Counted from the stretch's first letter, positions 24,479-35,081 are shown. The stretch is DNA of 64,000 bases from Cognatiluteimonas telluris (GCF_011320095.1 NZ_JAANOY010000010.1:1-64000); one strand, 5' to 3'. Numbers and translations are program-made. The notes: generated from the letters alone by a model not told the origin.

Positions 24479-25606
24479 TCAGGATCGATCGCCGCGGGGA
24501 CGATCGCGGTTGCGCAGCACGCTGGCGAAGACCGTGATCTCTTCGCGGTCGTGGTAGAGCTGGCGCGCGCGCAGCGCCAATGGCTGCTGCGCCTGTTCGA
24601 CGAACGCCTCCAGTGCGGCCTGGGTTTCCTGCCAGCGTTTCTTCATCGGCAGCTTGAGGTTGAAGATCGCGTGGCGGCACCAGCCTTCGCGCAGCCAGGT
24701 TGCCATGCGCTCGGCGACGCGCCGTGGCTGCTCGACCATGTCGCACACCATCCAGTCCAGCGCGCGAGCCGGTTGCCAGGCAAAACCATCGGCACGCAGG
24801 TGTTCGACGCGGCCACTGTCGAGCAGGTGCTGGCGCAGTGGCCCGTTGTCGATGGCGGTGACCTGCAGTCCCTGTCGCGCCAGTACCCAGCTCCAGCCAC
24901 CGGGCGCGGCGCCGAGGTCGGCCGCGCGCATGCCCGGCTGCAGCAGCCGCGCGCGCTCATCGCCGTCGAGCAGCACGAGCAACGCCTCCTCCAGCTTGAG
25001 GGCCGAGCGGGAGGGCGCCTCGGCATGCATGCGCAGGCGTGGAATGCCCAGCGGCCACGGCGCGCTGTCGCCCGGATCTCCGGCGGCGAGCAGCAGGTGG
25101 TTGCCCTCAAGCAGGAACACATGCAACCGCACGCGGCGTGCATCTTCGCGCGCGCTGAGCAGGCCCGCCTTGCGCAGCGCCGGGCGCAGCGCATTGCCGA
25201 AACTGCGCGCGAGCCCGGCCAGCGGCTTGCCCGCGTCGGTGTCGGGATGCTCGACCCACAATTCGCCGAAGGCAGGCAGGCCCTGCAGCCGATCGAGGAT
25301 CGGCGCGATGCGATCGCGCGGATCGATGTCGCGCAGTTCCGCCAGCAGCACGAGCTTCTGTCGCGCGAAGATCAGCTCGCGCCAGGGCAACGCCTGCGAC
25401 AAGGCCGCGGCCGCAGCGCCAGCATCGCCGGGCCCATCGCTGTCGGCAACCGCGAACACCACGTGGCCGCTGCCGCGCTGCGTGCGCGCGTGGCCGGCAA
25501 CGCCCGCTTCGGCCGCGCGTTGCGTGAGTTCGGCGGCCAGTTCGGGTTCGAATCCTGCGCGGCAGTAGCACAGCAGTCCGGCGTCGGTGGCTTGGACGGC
25601 TGGAAT
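24479..25606 (-). CDS. rlmM: 23S rRNA (cytidine2498-2'-O)-methyltransferase, probable ATT start
   Basis: Methylates the ribose of C2498 in 23S rRNA. Visible: N-terminal THUMP-like region with LIFARQKLVLLAELRDIDPR, RMHAEAPSRSALKLEEAL, SAM motif AADLGAAPGGWSWVL, catalytic-type ALDWMVCDMVEQP and IFNLKLPMKKRW. The conserved family start (xGLLCYCRxGFEPEL) is encoded at ~25583-25540. Upstream of it, no ATG, GTG or TTG occurs before an in-frame TAG. An ATT at 25604-25606, five bases after a GGAG, is the only well-placed start candidate and gives 375 residues, the family length. A GTG at 25462 would cut off the conserved N terminus. Confidence 0.88.
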   Translation of the reverse strand: MPAVQATDAGLLCYCRAGFEPELAAELTQRAAEAGVAGHARTQRGSGHVVFAVADSDGPGDAGAAAAALSQALPWRELIFARQKLVLLAELRDIDPRDRIAPILDRLQGLPAFGELWVEHPDTDAGKPLAGLARSFGNALRPALRKAGLLSAREDARRVRLHVFLLEGNHLLLAAGDPGDSAPWPLGIPRLRMHAEAPSRSALKLEEALLVLLDGDERARLLQPGMRAADLGAAPGGWSWVLARQGLQVTAIDNGPLRQHLLDSGRVEHLRADGFAWQPARALDWMVCDMVEQPRRVAERMATWLREGWCRHAIFNLKLPMKKRWQETQAALEAFVEQAQQPLALRARQLYHDREEITVFASVLRNRDRPRGDRS

Positions 25607-25724
25607 GGCAACTCCGGGGCGGCTGGGCCGCGGCTAGGCAGGCGTGGGCATCATAGCGATGGGCCGCGACGTTCGAACTTCGGCACCGATGCCTGGCACG
25701 ACGGCCGGGCATCGTCGCGGCCGG

Positions 25725-27503
<1,779 letters not shown>

Positions 27504-27614
27504 GGGAAAGGGGGCGGCGGGGAGCCCGGAAGTGTAACCGGACGCGTCCGGCACGGCCTTTCTGTTACGTTTGGCACGCATGTTGCTACCCGCTTTCCGA
27601 CAGGGGGAAAGCCG

Positions 27615-27881
27615 ATGCATGTGGTCTACCGCGCAGACAACCTGTTCGACGCGCACCTGGTGCGGATGGCGATCGAGCAGGCCGGGATGCCGGCATTCGT
27701 ACTCGGCCAGGCGCTGCTGGGCGGTGTCGGCGAGTTGCCGGCCAGCGGCCTGCTGACGGTCTGCGTCCCGCCCAGCTGCGCCGAAGCAGCCGATGCGCTG
27801 GTGCAGCGGCTGCCGCTGGTGGCGGGAGCCCCCGCGACCGAAGCGCCGACGCCCTGGCCCGACGATCCCTTGCCCGCGTGA
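27615..27881 (+). CDS. DUF2007 domain protein
   Basis: An 88-residue small protein with the DUF2007 fold: VYRADNLFDAHLVRMAIEQA then GMPAFVLGQ, GGVGELPASGLLTVCVPP and a short acidic/proline tail. The domain resembles a ferredoxin-like fold, similar to the signal-transducing PII superfamily in size. Function is unknown. A GGGGGAAA ribosome-type sequence precedes the ATG. A diguanylate cyclase gene begins 15 bases later on the same strand, so the two may be co-expressed. Confidence 0.85.
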   Translation: MHVVYRADNLFDAHLVRMAIEQAGMPAFVLGQALLGGVGELPASGLLTVCVPPSCAEAADALVQRLPLVAGAPATEAPTPWPDDPLPA

Positions 27882-27896
27882 CAGGCCACGCGCCCC

Positions 27897-30056
27897 ATGC
27901 ACGCTGATTGGCAGCACCGGTTGCTGGTCGTGGGGCTGGCCTGGCTGCTGGTGCTGTCGGTGGTCGGCGTGCTGGCGGCCAACCGCGTTCCGGCCAGCGA
28001 AGTGGGCCTGCGGATGCAGGCCGGTCCGGGCGCCGGGGTCAGCGACGATGGGCGCGTACTTGCGATCGGCCCCGGGTCGGGGGTGGCGATCCTGCGCTTC
28101 GCGTTGCCGGCCCCCGATCCCGGAGCTTCGCGCTGGGTGGTCTGGATGGGCCGTGATCCGCTGGAGTCGTTGTGGCTCGAAGGCGACGGCTGGTCCAGCA
28201 CGCAACGGCATTTCTTCGCGCCCGCCGCCGACGAGGGCGTCCTGCCCGGTGGATTCCTGCTGGCGCTGCCGGGCGACTGGCGGGGCCCGGTCACGCTGCG
28301 GCTGCATGCCTCCAGCGACGAACGGGTGTCGCTGCGGCCGCGAGTGATGCGCGAAGCCAATGCGATGCAGCTCGCGCGCCGCGGCGTCGCACTCGAGAGC
28401 GCGATCTACGCCGGCCTGTTCGTGCTTGCGTTGCTGGCGTTGGCACTGAATTCGGCGGCCCGCGAACGCTCCTTCCTGGCCTTGTTCGCCTGCACCGCCG
28501 CCGGGCTGGTGCTGCTCGCCGCGCAGAATGGCCACCTCTACCAGGTGCCCGGCCTGGGAGTGCTTGCGCACTGGGGCATGTCCGGGCTGTGGACGTTGTC
28601 GCTGCTGTTCGCCGCATCCGCGCTGCAGGTGCTGCTGCGCTATGCCGGACTGCGCGGCGCGGTGGGCGCGCGCCGCTGGCTGGACCGTTATTGCCTGGTC
28701 CTGGTCGGCCTTGCATGCGTCTGTCTGGTCGACCTGCAGGCGCTGGATCCCTTGCTGTCGACGCTGGTGTGGCTGGCGCTGCTGGGCGCGGGCCTGCTCG
28801 CGATCGCGACCCTGGCCGGTGCGCTGCGCCGCCACGTGCCGCTGGCCACGGCGTCGCTGCTGATGATGCTGGTTACCGGAACGGCCGCGGCGGTCCGCGC
28901 GGGGCTGTCGCAGGGCTGGCTGCTGGACGCGGCATGGACGCGTTTCGGTTACCAGGTGGCGATCGTGGTGACGTTGGCGATCCTCATGGTCGGCCTGCTG
29001 AGCCGCATTGGCGAATTCCGCAACGAGCGCGATCGCGACCAGTTGGCGCGGCTGGATTCGGAGCGACGGATGGCGCGCGAAGCCGCCCGCGCCGACCTGA
29101 CGGTCACCTTGCAGTCGCGCCTGCGCGGGATGGACGGCGCCGACATCGAGTGGACTGCGTTCCGCCTGCTGCTCCAGCACCTGGCGCCGCAGGTTCCCGC
29201 CGACTGGGCGGCGGTGATCGCCTTCGGCTATCACGGCCATGACGTGCAGGTGGTTGAGCCGGACGCGTGCATGCCGCGCGTGCACGACCTGGTGGCGATG
29301 CGCAAGCTCGCCCTCAAGCGGCTGGCCATGCAGGGCACGCCATTGCAGCAGGTCGCGCAGCACGATGGCCTGCCGTGCATCGAAGCGCTGGTGCCATTGT
29401 CGATCCGCGCCCCCGGTTGGGGCGTGCTGTTGTTGCAGCGTTCCGGCAGCGAAGGTTTCAGCACCGAGGAAATGACGTTGGCCGGCGAGTTCCTGCGCCT
29501 TGCCACCATGCAGGCGGACGACTCGATGGCCGCCGCGCAATTGCGGCGCTCGGCCGAACTCGACGCACTGACCGGCACCTTCAATCGCCGCAGCATGGAT
29601 CACTGGCTGGCGCGCACGTTCGCCCAGGCGCACCAGCAGCGGCAGCCGTTGTCGCTGCTGTTCATCGACATCGACCACTTCAAGGCGGTCAACGACCGGC
29701 TCGGCCATTCCGGCGGCGACCAGTGCCTGCGGGAAGTGGCGGCGGCGCTGCGTGGTGCGCTCGAACCCGGCGACGTGCTCGGGCGTTACGGTGGCGAGGA
29801 ATTCATCGTGTTGTTGCCCGGCCGTGGCGGCGCCGATGGGCGCGAGGTCGCCGAACGCCTGCGGGCGACCGTCGAGCGGCATGCCTTCCGGCACGAAAAC
29901 CAGGCCGAGCGCATGACCGTCAGCATCGGCGTGGCCACGCGGCTGGAGGCGGAAAACACGCCCGACGCGACGGTCAAGCGCGCCGACCAGGCCCTCTACA
30001 GCGCCAAGCGGGCGGGTCGCAACTGCGTCCAGGTCGCTCCGGCCGTGTTCACTTGA
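27897..30056 (+). CDS. Membrane diguanylate cyclase (7TM sensor, GAF-like, GGDEF)
   Basis: A 719-residue sensor that should make cyclic di-GMP. An N-terminal signal/anchor helix is followed by a periplasmic 7TMR-DISM-type sensing domain (to about residue 160). About seven membrane helices run to ~365, a coiled-coil and GAF-like region follow, then a C-terminal GGDEF domain. The active site GGEEF is at residues 632-636 (GRYGGEEF), with the metal Asp in LFIDIDHFKAVND. The allosteric inhibition site, normally R-x-x-D, reads EPGD immediately upstream, so feedback by c-di-GMP is probably lost. No EAL domain. It follows the DUF2007 gene by 15 bases and msrA starts 48 bases on. Confidence 0.93.
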   Translation: MHADWQHRLLVVGLAWLLVLSVVGVLAANRVPASEVGLRMQAGPGAGVSDDGRVLAIGPGSGVAILRFALPAPDPGASRWVVWMGRDPLESLWLEGDGWSSTQRHFFAPAADEGVLPGGFLLALPGDWRGPVTLRLHASSDERVSLRPRVMREANAMQLARRGVALESAIYAGLFVLALLALALNSAARERSFLALFACTAAGLVLLAAQNGHLYQVPGLGVLAHWGMSGLWTLSLLFAASALQVLLRYAGLRGAVGARRWLDRYCLVLVGLACVCLVDLQALDPLLSTLVWLALLGAGLLAIATLAGALRRHVPLATASLLMMLVTGTAAAVRAGLSQGWLLDAAWTRFGYQVAIVVTLAILMVGLLSRIGEFRNERDRDQLARLDSERRMAREAARADLTVTLQSRLRGMDGADIEWTAFRLLLQHLAPQVPADWAAVIAFGYHGHDVQVVEPDACMPRVHDLVAMRKLALKRLAMQGTPLQQVAQHDGLPCIEALVPLSIRAPGWGVLLLQRSGSEGFSTEEMTLAGEFLRLATMQADDSMAAAQLRRSAELDALTGTFNRRSMDHWLARTFAQAHQQRQPLSLLFIDIDHFKAVNDRLGHSGGDQCLREVAAALRGALEPGDVLGRYGGEEFIVLLPGRGGADGREVAERLRATVERHAFRHENQAERMTVSIGVATRLEAENTPDATVKRADQALYSAKRAGRNCVQVAPAVFT

Positions 30057-30103
30057 ACCGAGGCGCAACGACCGCATAGTGGTGGATCAACGGCCATGGA
30101 GCG

Positions 30104-30775
<672 letters not shown>

Positions 30776-30815
30776 GCACGCCCGTCGCGCGGCTGCCGAA
30801 CCGGATCTTCTTTCG

Positions 30816-31460
30816 CTACAACGGCGTGATCGCGCAGACGTAGACGACCTCGCAGGCGCCGCCGCCGACGTCGTCGCGGGTCAGCGAGCTGCGCCAGTGC
30901 CAGCCATCGGGCGCGTCGGCTTCCACCAGCCAGCCATCGACCCGGATCCGGTCGCCTTCGCGCACGCGATGCAATCGGGCGGCGACCTCGGCGTCGGCGG
31001 GAATCATGTGCATGTTTGCGCTGGACCGCGCGATCTCCGGGGCCGGAAGCGGCGGGTCTCCGCGCCAGCGATATTCGTACCAGCGCGAGGACTGGCGGAT
31101 CGACAAGTGCGAGAGGACGGCATCGTCGACCATGCGCCCCCAGCCCAGCGCCAGGTCGGTGGGCGACAGCTGTGACTCGCGCCCGAAGTGGTAATCCTCG
31201 CGCGACAGCACGCGCGCACGGACGCTGAAGCCGGCCAGCGGCTGCAATTGCGCCACCGCCAGCGGAAACAGTCCCAGCGAGCGTGGAACCGGCGACTGCA
31301 GCGGCGGGGCATCGGCATCCAGCCGCGGCGGCATCGGGCAGCGAGCCACTGCGCCCGGTGCCGGGGCGGCGACCGCCGGCACCCGCGGCGACAGCGGCGA
31401 ATACCACCAGCCCAGCGCCGACAACGCCAGCGCCAGCCACATCCAGCCGCGCAGGCTCAT
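30816..31460 (-). CDS. Uncharacterised exported protein coupled to oxyR
   Basis: A 214-residue protein I do not recognise by function. It has an N-terminal hydrophobic segment (WMWLALALSALGWWYSPLSP) that is probably a signal anchor, followed by a Pro/Ala-rich linker and a conserved-looking domain. That domain includes RARVLSREDYHFGRESQLSP, DLALGWGRMVDDAVL, SSRWYEYRW and GDRIRVDGWLVEADAPDGW, ending with two cysteines (CEVVYVC). The core is rich in beta-strand and aromatic residues. Its ATG overlaps the oxyR stop (ATGA), so it is translationally coupled to the peroxide regulator and probably expressed with it. The likely compartment is the periplasm. Confidence 0.8.
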   Translation of the reverse strand: MSLRGWMWLALALSALGWWYSPLSPRVPAVAAPAPGAVARCPMPPRLDADAPPLQSPVPRSLGLFPLAVAQLQPLAGFSVRARVLSREDYHFGRESQLSPTDLALGWGRMVDDAVLSHLSIRQSSRWYEYRWRGDPPLPAPEIARSSANMHMIPADAEVAARLHRVREGDRIRVDGWLVEADAPDGWHWRSSLTRDDVGGGACEVVYVCAITPL

Positions 31461-32434
31461 GGCTTGCCCCGCCGGCCGTGCGAAGCCCGCTTCCGCTGAC
31501 CTGCCGCTACAGCCGCATCGGCGGTCGGCAGCGTCCGCAACAGCGCCGGATCGACCTTGCGGAACTGATCGGCCAGTTGCTGCAGGAAGCCCCCCATCGC
31601 CGAGCTGCGCCGCCACACCATCGCCAGCGAGCGGCTCGGCGGCTTGCCGCGGAACGCCAGCAGGCGGATGTCCGGCGACGGCGGCACCGGCGGCTGCACC
31701 GCGAGCAGCGGCAGCAGCGTGCTGCCGACACCGGCGGCGACCATCTGCCGCAGCGTTTCCAGGCTGGTGGCGCGGAAGCCGTCGCGCTCGTTGGCCCCGG
31801 CCAGGCGGCACACGTCCAGCGCCTGGTCGCGCAGGCAATGGCCTTCTTCCAGCAGCAGCAGCGGTTCGTGGTCGAGGTCGGCCAGCACCAGTGGCGCGTC
31901 GCGGCTGGCCAGCCGGTGCGCCTGCGGCACCGCGAGCACGAAGGGCTCCTCGAACAGCGGCTCGACATGCAACTGGTCGTCGTGCACGGGCAGGGCGAGG
32001 ATGCCGGCGTCCAGCCGCCCATCGCGCAGGCGCGCCAGGATCGCGTCGGTCTTTTCCTCCACCAGCAGCAGTTCCAGCCGCGGGAAGCGCGCGCGCACGC
32101 CCGGCAGCACGTGCGGCAACAGGTAGGGCGCGAGCGTGGGGAACACGCCCAGGCGCACGCTGCCGGCTTCGGGGTCGCGACTGCGGCGCGCGACCTCGCC
32201 CATCTGGGCGACGTCGGCGACGATCCGGCGCGCGCGTTCCGCGATCTCGCGCCCCACCGGCGTCAGCATCACGCGGCGCGGCGCACGCTCGACCAGCGAC
32301 ACGCCCAGCTCTTCCTCGAGCTTGCGGATCTGGGTGGACAGCGTCGGCTGGCTGACGAAGCTCGCCTCGGCCGCGCGGCCGAAATGCTTGTGATCGGCCA
32401 GGGCGACCAGATATCGCAGGTCACGCAGGTTCAT
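31457..32434 (-). CDS. oxyR: Hydrogen-peroxide-sensing LysR regulator OxyR
   Basis: A 325-residue LysR-type activator. The N-terminal winged helix-turn-helix is typical (RDLRYLVALADHKHFGRAAE, SQPTLSTQIRKLEEELG). The redox centre is Cys200 and Cys209 in EEGHCLRDQALDVCRLAG, aligning with E. coli Cys199 and Cys208. Oxidation forms a disulfide that turns on target genes. The start at 32434 is the canonical MNLRDLRYL; the frame is open 26 codons further but into the operator region. It is divergent from ahpC, with an OxyR-type operator between. The C-terminal tail (~40 residues, basic) is longer than in E. coli OxyR. Confidence 0.96.
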   Translation of the reverse strand: MNLRDLRYLVALADHKHFGRAAEASFVSQPTLSTQIRKLEEELGVSLVERAPRRVMLTPVGREIAERARRIVADVAQMGEVARRSRDPEAGSVRLGVFPTLAPYLLPHVLPGVRARFPRLELLLVEEKTDAILARLRDGRLDAGILALPVHDDQLHVEPLFEEPFVLAVPQAHRLASRDAPLVLADLDHEPLLLLEEGHCLRDQALDVCRLAGANERDGFRATSLETLRQMVAAGVGSTLLPLLAVQPPVPPSPDIRLLAFRGKPPSRSLAMVWRRSSAMGGFLQQLADQFRKVDPALLRTLPTADAAVAAGQRKRASHGRRGKP

Positions 32435-32467
32435 CGCTCCCCCAAGGACGTGCGTCCGTCGCAGGCC

Positions 32468-32504
32468 ATAAGGCCAGGCTATCGATATGATAGGAACAAT
32501 CCAT
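32468..32504. promoter_or_regulatory. OxyR operator between oxyR and ahpC
   Basis: Four 4-base half-sites spaced by exactly 7 bases: ATAA (32468-32471), CTAT (32479-32482), ATAG (32490-32493) and CCAT (32501-32504). This fits the OxyR consensus ATAG-N7-CTAT-N7-ATAG-N7-CTAT with 14 of 16 positions matching. It sits 33 bases upstream of the oxyR start and 88 bases upstream of ahpC, so it can serve both promoters. Confidence 0.88.
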
Positions 32505-32592
32505 TTCCCCAATCAAACCCCGCCGCGCAGACTAGCCGGCGTACCCCTCCAGCCCGCCAGGGCGACCACCCCCAGACAGGAGTCCATCCACG

Positions 32593-33129
32593 ATGCTGAC
32601 CGTCGGCCAGAAATTCCCCCAGTTCAACCTCAAGGCGACCGTTTCCAACGACCTCAACACCGCCTTCGTCGACATCGACAACAACACCTACAAGGGCAAG
32701 TGGCTGGTGGTGTTCTTCTACCCCAAGGACTTCACCTTCGTCTGCCCGACCGAGATCACCGGCTTCGCCAAGCTCAACCAGGCCTTCGCCGACCGTGACG
32801 CGCAGCTGCTGACCGGTTCGACCGACAGCGAGTTCGTGCACCACGCCTGGCGCACGCACCACAAGGACCTCAACGCGCTGCCGTTCCCGATGCTGGCCGA
32901 CATCAAGCGCGAGCTGGTGTCCGCGCTGGGCGTCCTGGGCGATGACGGCGTGGCGCAGCGCGCGACCTTCATCGTCGATCCCGATGGCGTGATCCAGTTC
33001 GTTTACGTCACCGCCGGCAGCGTCGGCCGCAACCCGGAAGAAGTGCTGCGCGTGCTCGATGCGCTGCAAACCGACGAGCTTTGCCCGTGCAACTGGCACA
33101 AGGGCGAAGACACGCTCAAGGTCGGTTAG
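32593..33129 (+). CDS. ahpC: Alkyl hydroperoxide reductase, AhpC (AhpD-dependent type)
   Basis: A 178-residue peroxiredoxin that reduces hydrogen and organic peroxides. The peroxidatic Cys51 lies in FYPKDFTFVCPTEITGF. The C terminus carries two cysteines, Cys164 and Cys166, in ELCPCNWHKGEDTLKVG, the arrangement of mycobacterial AhpC that is recycled by AhpD rather than by AhpF. ahpD follows directly, which supports this. The gene is divergent from oxyR and has an OxyR operator upstream. AGGAG lies 12 bases before the ATG. Confidence 0.95.
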   Translation: MLTVGQKFPQFNLKATVSNDLNTAFVDIDNNTYKGKWLVVFFYPKDFTFVCPTEITGFAKLNQAFADRDAQLLTGSTDSEFVHHAWRTHHKDLNALPFPMLADIKRELVSALGVLGDDGVAQRATFIVDPDGVIQFVYVTAGSVGRNPEEVLRVLDALQTDELCPCNWHKGEDTLKVG

Positions 33130-33198
33130 GCGCCCCGTTTGCCAGCGCGACAACACCGCTCCCTCCCTGGCGGTCCCCCCTCCCCCGGTCGCGCGGGT

Positions 33199-33229
33199 GC
33201 AAAGGCGGCTTCGGCCGCCTTTGCTTTTT
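33199..33229 (+). terminator. Rho-independent terminator/attenuator between ahpC and ahpD
   Basis: A perfect 10-bp stem GCAAAGGCGG/CCGCCTTTGC with a CTTCGG tetraloop-type loop is followed at once by TTTTT (33225-33229). It stands 70 bases after the ahpC stop and 47 bases before the ahpD start. It would stop most ahpC transcripts and leave ahpD to read-through or its own promoter. Confidence 0.85.
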
Positions 33230-33275
33230 CAAAGCATCGTTTCCTGCGGCATCGAACCTGGAACAGGAGTCCCCC

Positions 33276-33815
33276 ATGAACCTCACCGAGCTGCGCAACA
33301 CGCTTCCCGATTACGCCAAGGACCTCAAGCTCAACCTCGACTCCGTGCTCAGCGACACCGGCGCCACGGGACTGGACGGCAAGCAGGTGCGCGCGATCGC
33401 GCTGGCATCCTCGATCGCCGCGCGGCACGCGCCGCTGGTCAGCGCGCTGGAGACGTTCGCGGCCGAGCACTTGTCGCCCGAAGAGATCTCCGGTGCGCGC
33501 GCGGCGGCGGCGATGATGGCGATGAACAACATCTACTACCGCGCCACGCACCTGATCCACAACGACGAATACGGCACCCTGCGCACCGGGCTGCGGATGA
33601 ACGTCATCGCCAATTCCGGGCTGGACAAGATCACCTTCGAGCTGGCGTCGCTGGCGGTGTCGGCGATCAATGGCTGCGGCGCGTGCCTGGATTCGCACGA
33701 GCGCGTGGTTCGCGAACACGACATCAGCGCCCAGGGCGTGCAGAGCACGTTGAAGATCGCCGCGGTGGTGCATGCCGTCGCGGTGACGCTGGAGCAGGGC
33801 GTGGCTTCGGCCTGA
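33276..33815 (+). CDS. ahpD: Alkyl hydroperoxide reductase AhpD
   Basis: A 179-residue all-helical carboxymuconolactone-decarboxylase-family protein that reduces oxidised AhpC using lipoylated carrier enzymes. The active site CxxC is Cys134-Gly-Ala-Cys137, with His141 and Glu122 at the same spacing as in mycobacterial AhpD (C130, C133, H137, E118). The ATG at 33276 follows a CAGGAG site; an earlier ATG in the same frame reads through the terminator region and is rejected. It is separated from ahpC by a strong hairpin. Confidence 0.95.
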   Translation: MNLTELRNTLPDYAKDLKLNLDSVLSDTGATGLDGKQVRAIALASSIAARHAPLVSALETFAAEHLSPEEISGARAAAAMMAMNNIYYRATHLIHNDEYGTLRTGLRMNVIANSGLDKITFELASLAVSAINGCGACLDSHERVVREHDISAQGVQSTLKIAAVVHAVAVTLEQGVASA

Positions 33816-33853
33816 GGACGGCCGCCGCGCGTGCTCCCCGCTTGCAATGACGT

Positions 33854-33872
33854 AATGATAACCGTTATCATT
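33854..33872. promoter_or_regulatory. Fur box upstream of the FTR1 operon
   Basis: A perfect 19-base palindrome AATGATAAC-C-GTTATCATT, centred 33 bases before the FTR1 start. It closely fits the Fur binding pattern of inverted 9-mers (TGATAA-type repeats). It stands out because the surrounding DNA is very GC-rich. Confidence 0.88.
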
Positions 33873-33895
33873 CGCACCATTGTTCGGGAGGCGTC

Positions 33896-34735
33896 ATGTT
33901 CGCGATCTGGATCCTGGTGTTCCGCGAGGTGCTCGAGGCGGCGATGATCGTCAGCATCGTGGCCGCCGCGACCCGTGGCGTCCCCGGACGCTGGCGCTGG
34001 ATCGGCTCGGGCCTGGCCGTGGGCTGCGCCGGGGCCGGCGTGGTTGCTGCCTGCGCCGGGCGCCTGGCCGAGGCCATGAGCGGCATGGGCCAGGAATGGT
34101 TCAACGCTGGCGTGCTGCTCGCGGCCGCCGCGATGATCGGCTGGCACGTGGTGTGGATGGCTCGCCACGGCCGCGCGCTGGCGGCCGAGGCCGGACGCTT
34201 CGGCGACGACGTCTCCGCCGGACGGCGGCCGATGACGGCGCTGATGATCGTCGTCGCGCTTGCGGTCCTGCGCGAAGGCTCCGAAGTGGTGCTGTTCGGT
34301 TACGGCATGGTCGCCGGCGGCTCGGCCTCGGCCGACCTCGTCAGTGGCGGCGTGCTCGGCCTGCTCAGCGGCGTTGCGGTCGGGGTGGGCATGTACGCCG
34401 GCCTGCTGCGGATTCCGATGCGGCATTTCTTCCGCGCCACCAATGGACTGCTGATCCTGCTGGCGGCGGGGCTGGCCGCCGCCGCGGCCGGCTTCCTGAC
34501 CCAGGCCGACGTGCTGCCGACCTTCGCCGATCCGCTGTGGGACAGCAGCTGGCTGCTGGCCGACGACGTGTGGCTGGGGCACGCCCTGCACGCGCTGATC
34601 GGTTACAGCGCCCAGCCCAGTGGCATGCAGGTGCTGTTCTACCTCACGGTCGTGGTGCTGTTGAGCGGCGGCGCGCGCCTGGCCGCGCCGCGCTCGGCGC
34701 CCGTCGTCTCCGCCCTCCCTGATCCAACCGCCTGA
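33896..34735 (+). CDS. FTR1 family iron permease
   Basis: A 279-residue inner-membrane protein with about seven hydrophobic helices, of the OFeT/FTR1/EfeU family. The two iron-binding R-E-x-x-E motifs are at residues 10-14 (REVLE) and 126-130 (REGSE), both inside membrane segments. A GGGAGG site precedes the ATG. A Fur box lies just upstream, supporting iron regulation. Downstream on the same strand are a periplasmic cupredoxin-domain protein and a beta-barrel-like protein. FTR1 permeases take up iron as Fe3+ or Fe2+ depending on their partners; no EfeB-like peroxidase is present. Confidence 0.92.
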   Translation: MFAIWILVFREVLEAAMIVSIVAAATRGVPGRWRWIGSGLAVGCAGAGVVAACAGRLAEAMSGMGQEWFNAGVLLAAAAMIGWHVVWMARHGRALAAEAGRFGDDVSAGRRPMTALMIVVALAVLREGSEVVLFGYGMVAGGSASADLVSGGVLGLLSGVAVGVGMYAGLLRIPMRHFFRATNGLLILLAAGLAAAAAGFLTQADVLPTFADPLWDSSWLLADDVWLGHALHALIGYSAQPSGMQVLFYLTVVVLLSGGARLAAPRSAPVVSALPDPTA

Positions 34736-34745
34736 GGATTCGCGC

Positions 34746-35081
34746 GTGTCCAAACATGCCCCATGGTCGTGCCTGCTGCCCGCGCTGTTGCTGGCCTCGG
34801 CCGTGCAGGCGGCGTCGCCGCCGGAAATCACGCTGGTGATCCGCAACCATCGTTTCGTCCCCGCCGAGCTCGCGGTGCCGGCCAACACCAAGATCAAGCT
34901 GCTGGTGGTCAATGAGGACGCGACGCCGGAAGAGTTCGAAAGCCACGAGCTCAATCGCGAGAAGGTCGTCACCGGCAAGGGCACGATCCAGGTCTACGTC
35001 GGTCCGCTGAAGCCGGGCCGCTATCCGTTCTTCGGCGAGTTCCACATGGACACCGCGCAGGGCGCGCTGATCGCCAGGTAA
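34746..35081 (+). CDS. Periplasmic cupredoxin-domain protein (EfeO-N-like)
   Basis: A 111-residue exported protein: GTG start, signal peptide to about Ala23, then a single cupredoxin fold (EITLVIRNHRFVPAELAVPA to the C terminus). It resembles the N-terminal domain of EfeO and other FTR1 partners. Candidate metal ligands are Glu66/His68 in EEFESHELN and His100/Met101 in FFGEFHMD; no type-1 copper Cys is visible in the mature part. It lies 10 bases after the FTR1 stop, so it probably delivers or oxidises iron for that permease. A GC-rich hairpin follows at 35113-35132. Confidence 0.85.
   Translation: MSKHAPWSCLLPALLLASAVQAASPPEITLVIRNHRFVPAELAVPANTKIKLLVVNEDATPEEFESHELNREKVVTGKGTIQVYVGPLKPGRYPFFGEFHMDTAQGALIAR

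Noticed and set aside
33081-33275. An upstream extension of ahpD starting at 33081
   Set aside because: It would read through the ahpC end and the terminator hairpin; the CAGGAG-preceded ATG at 33276 matches the family.
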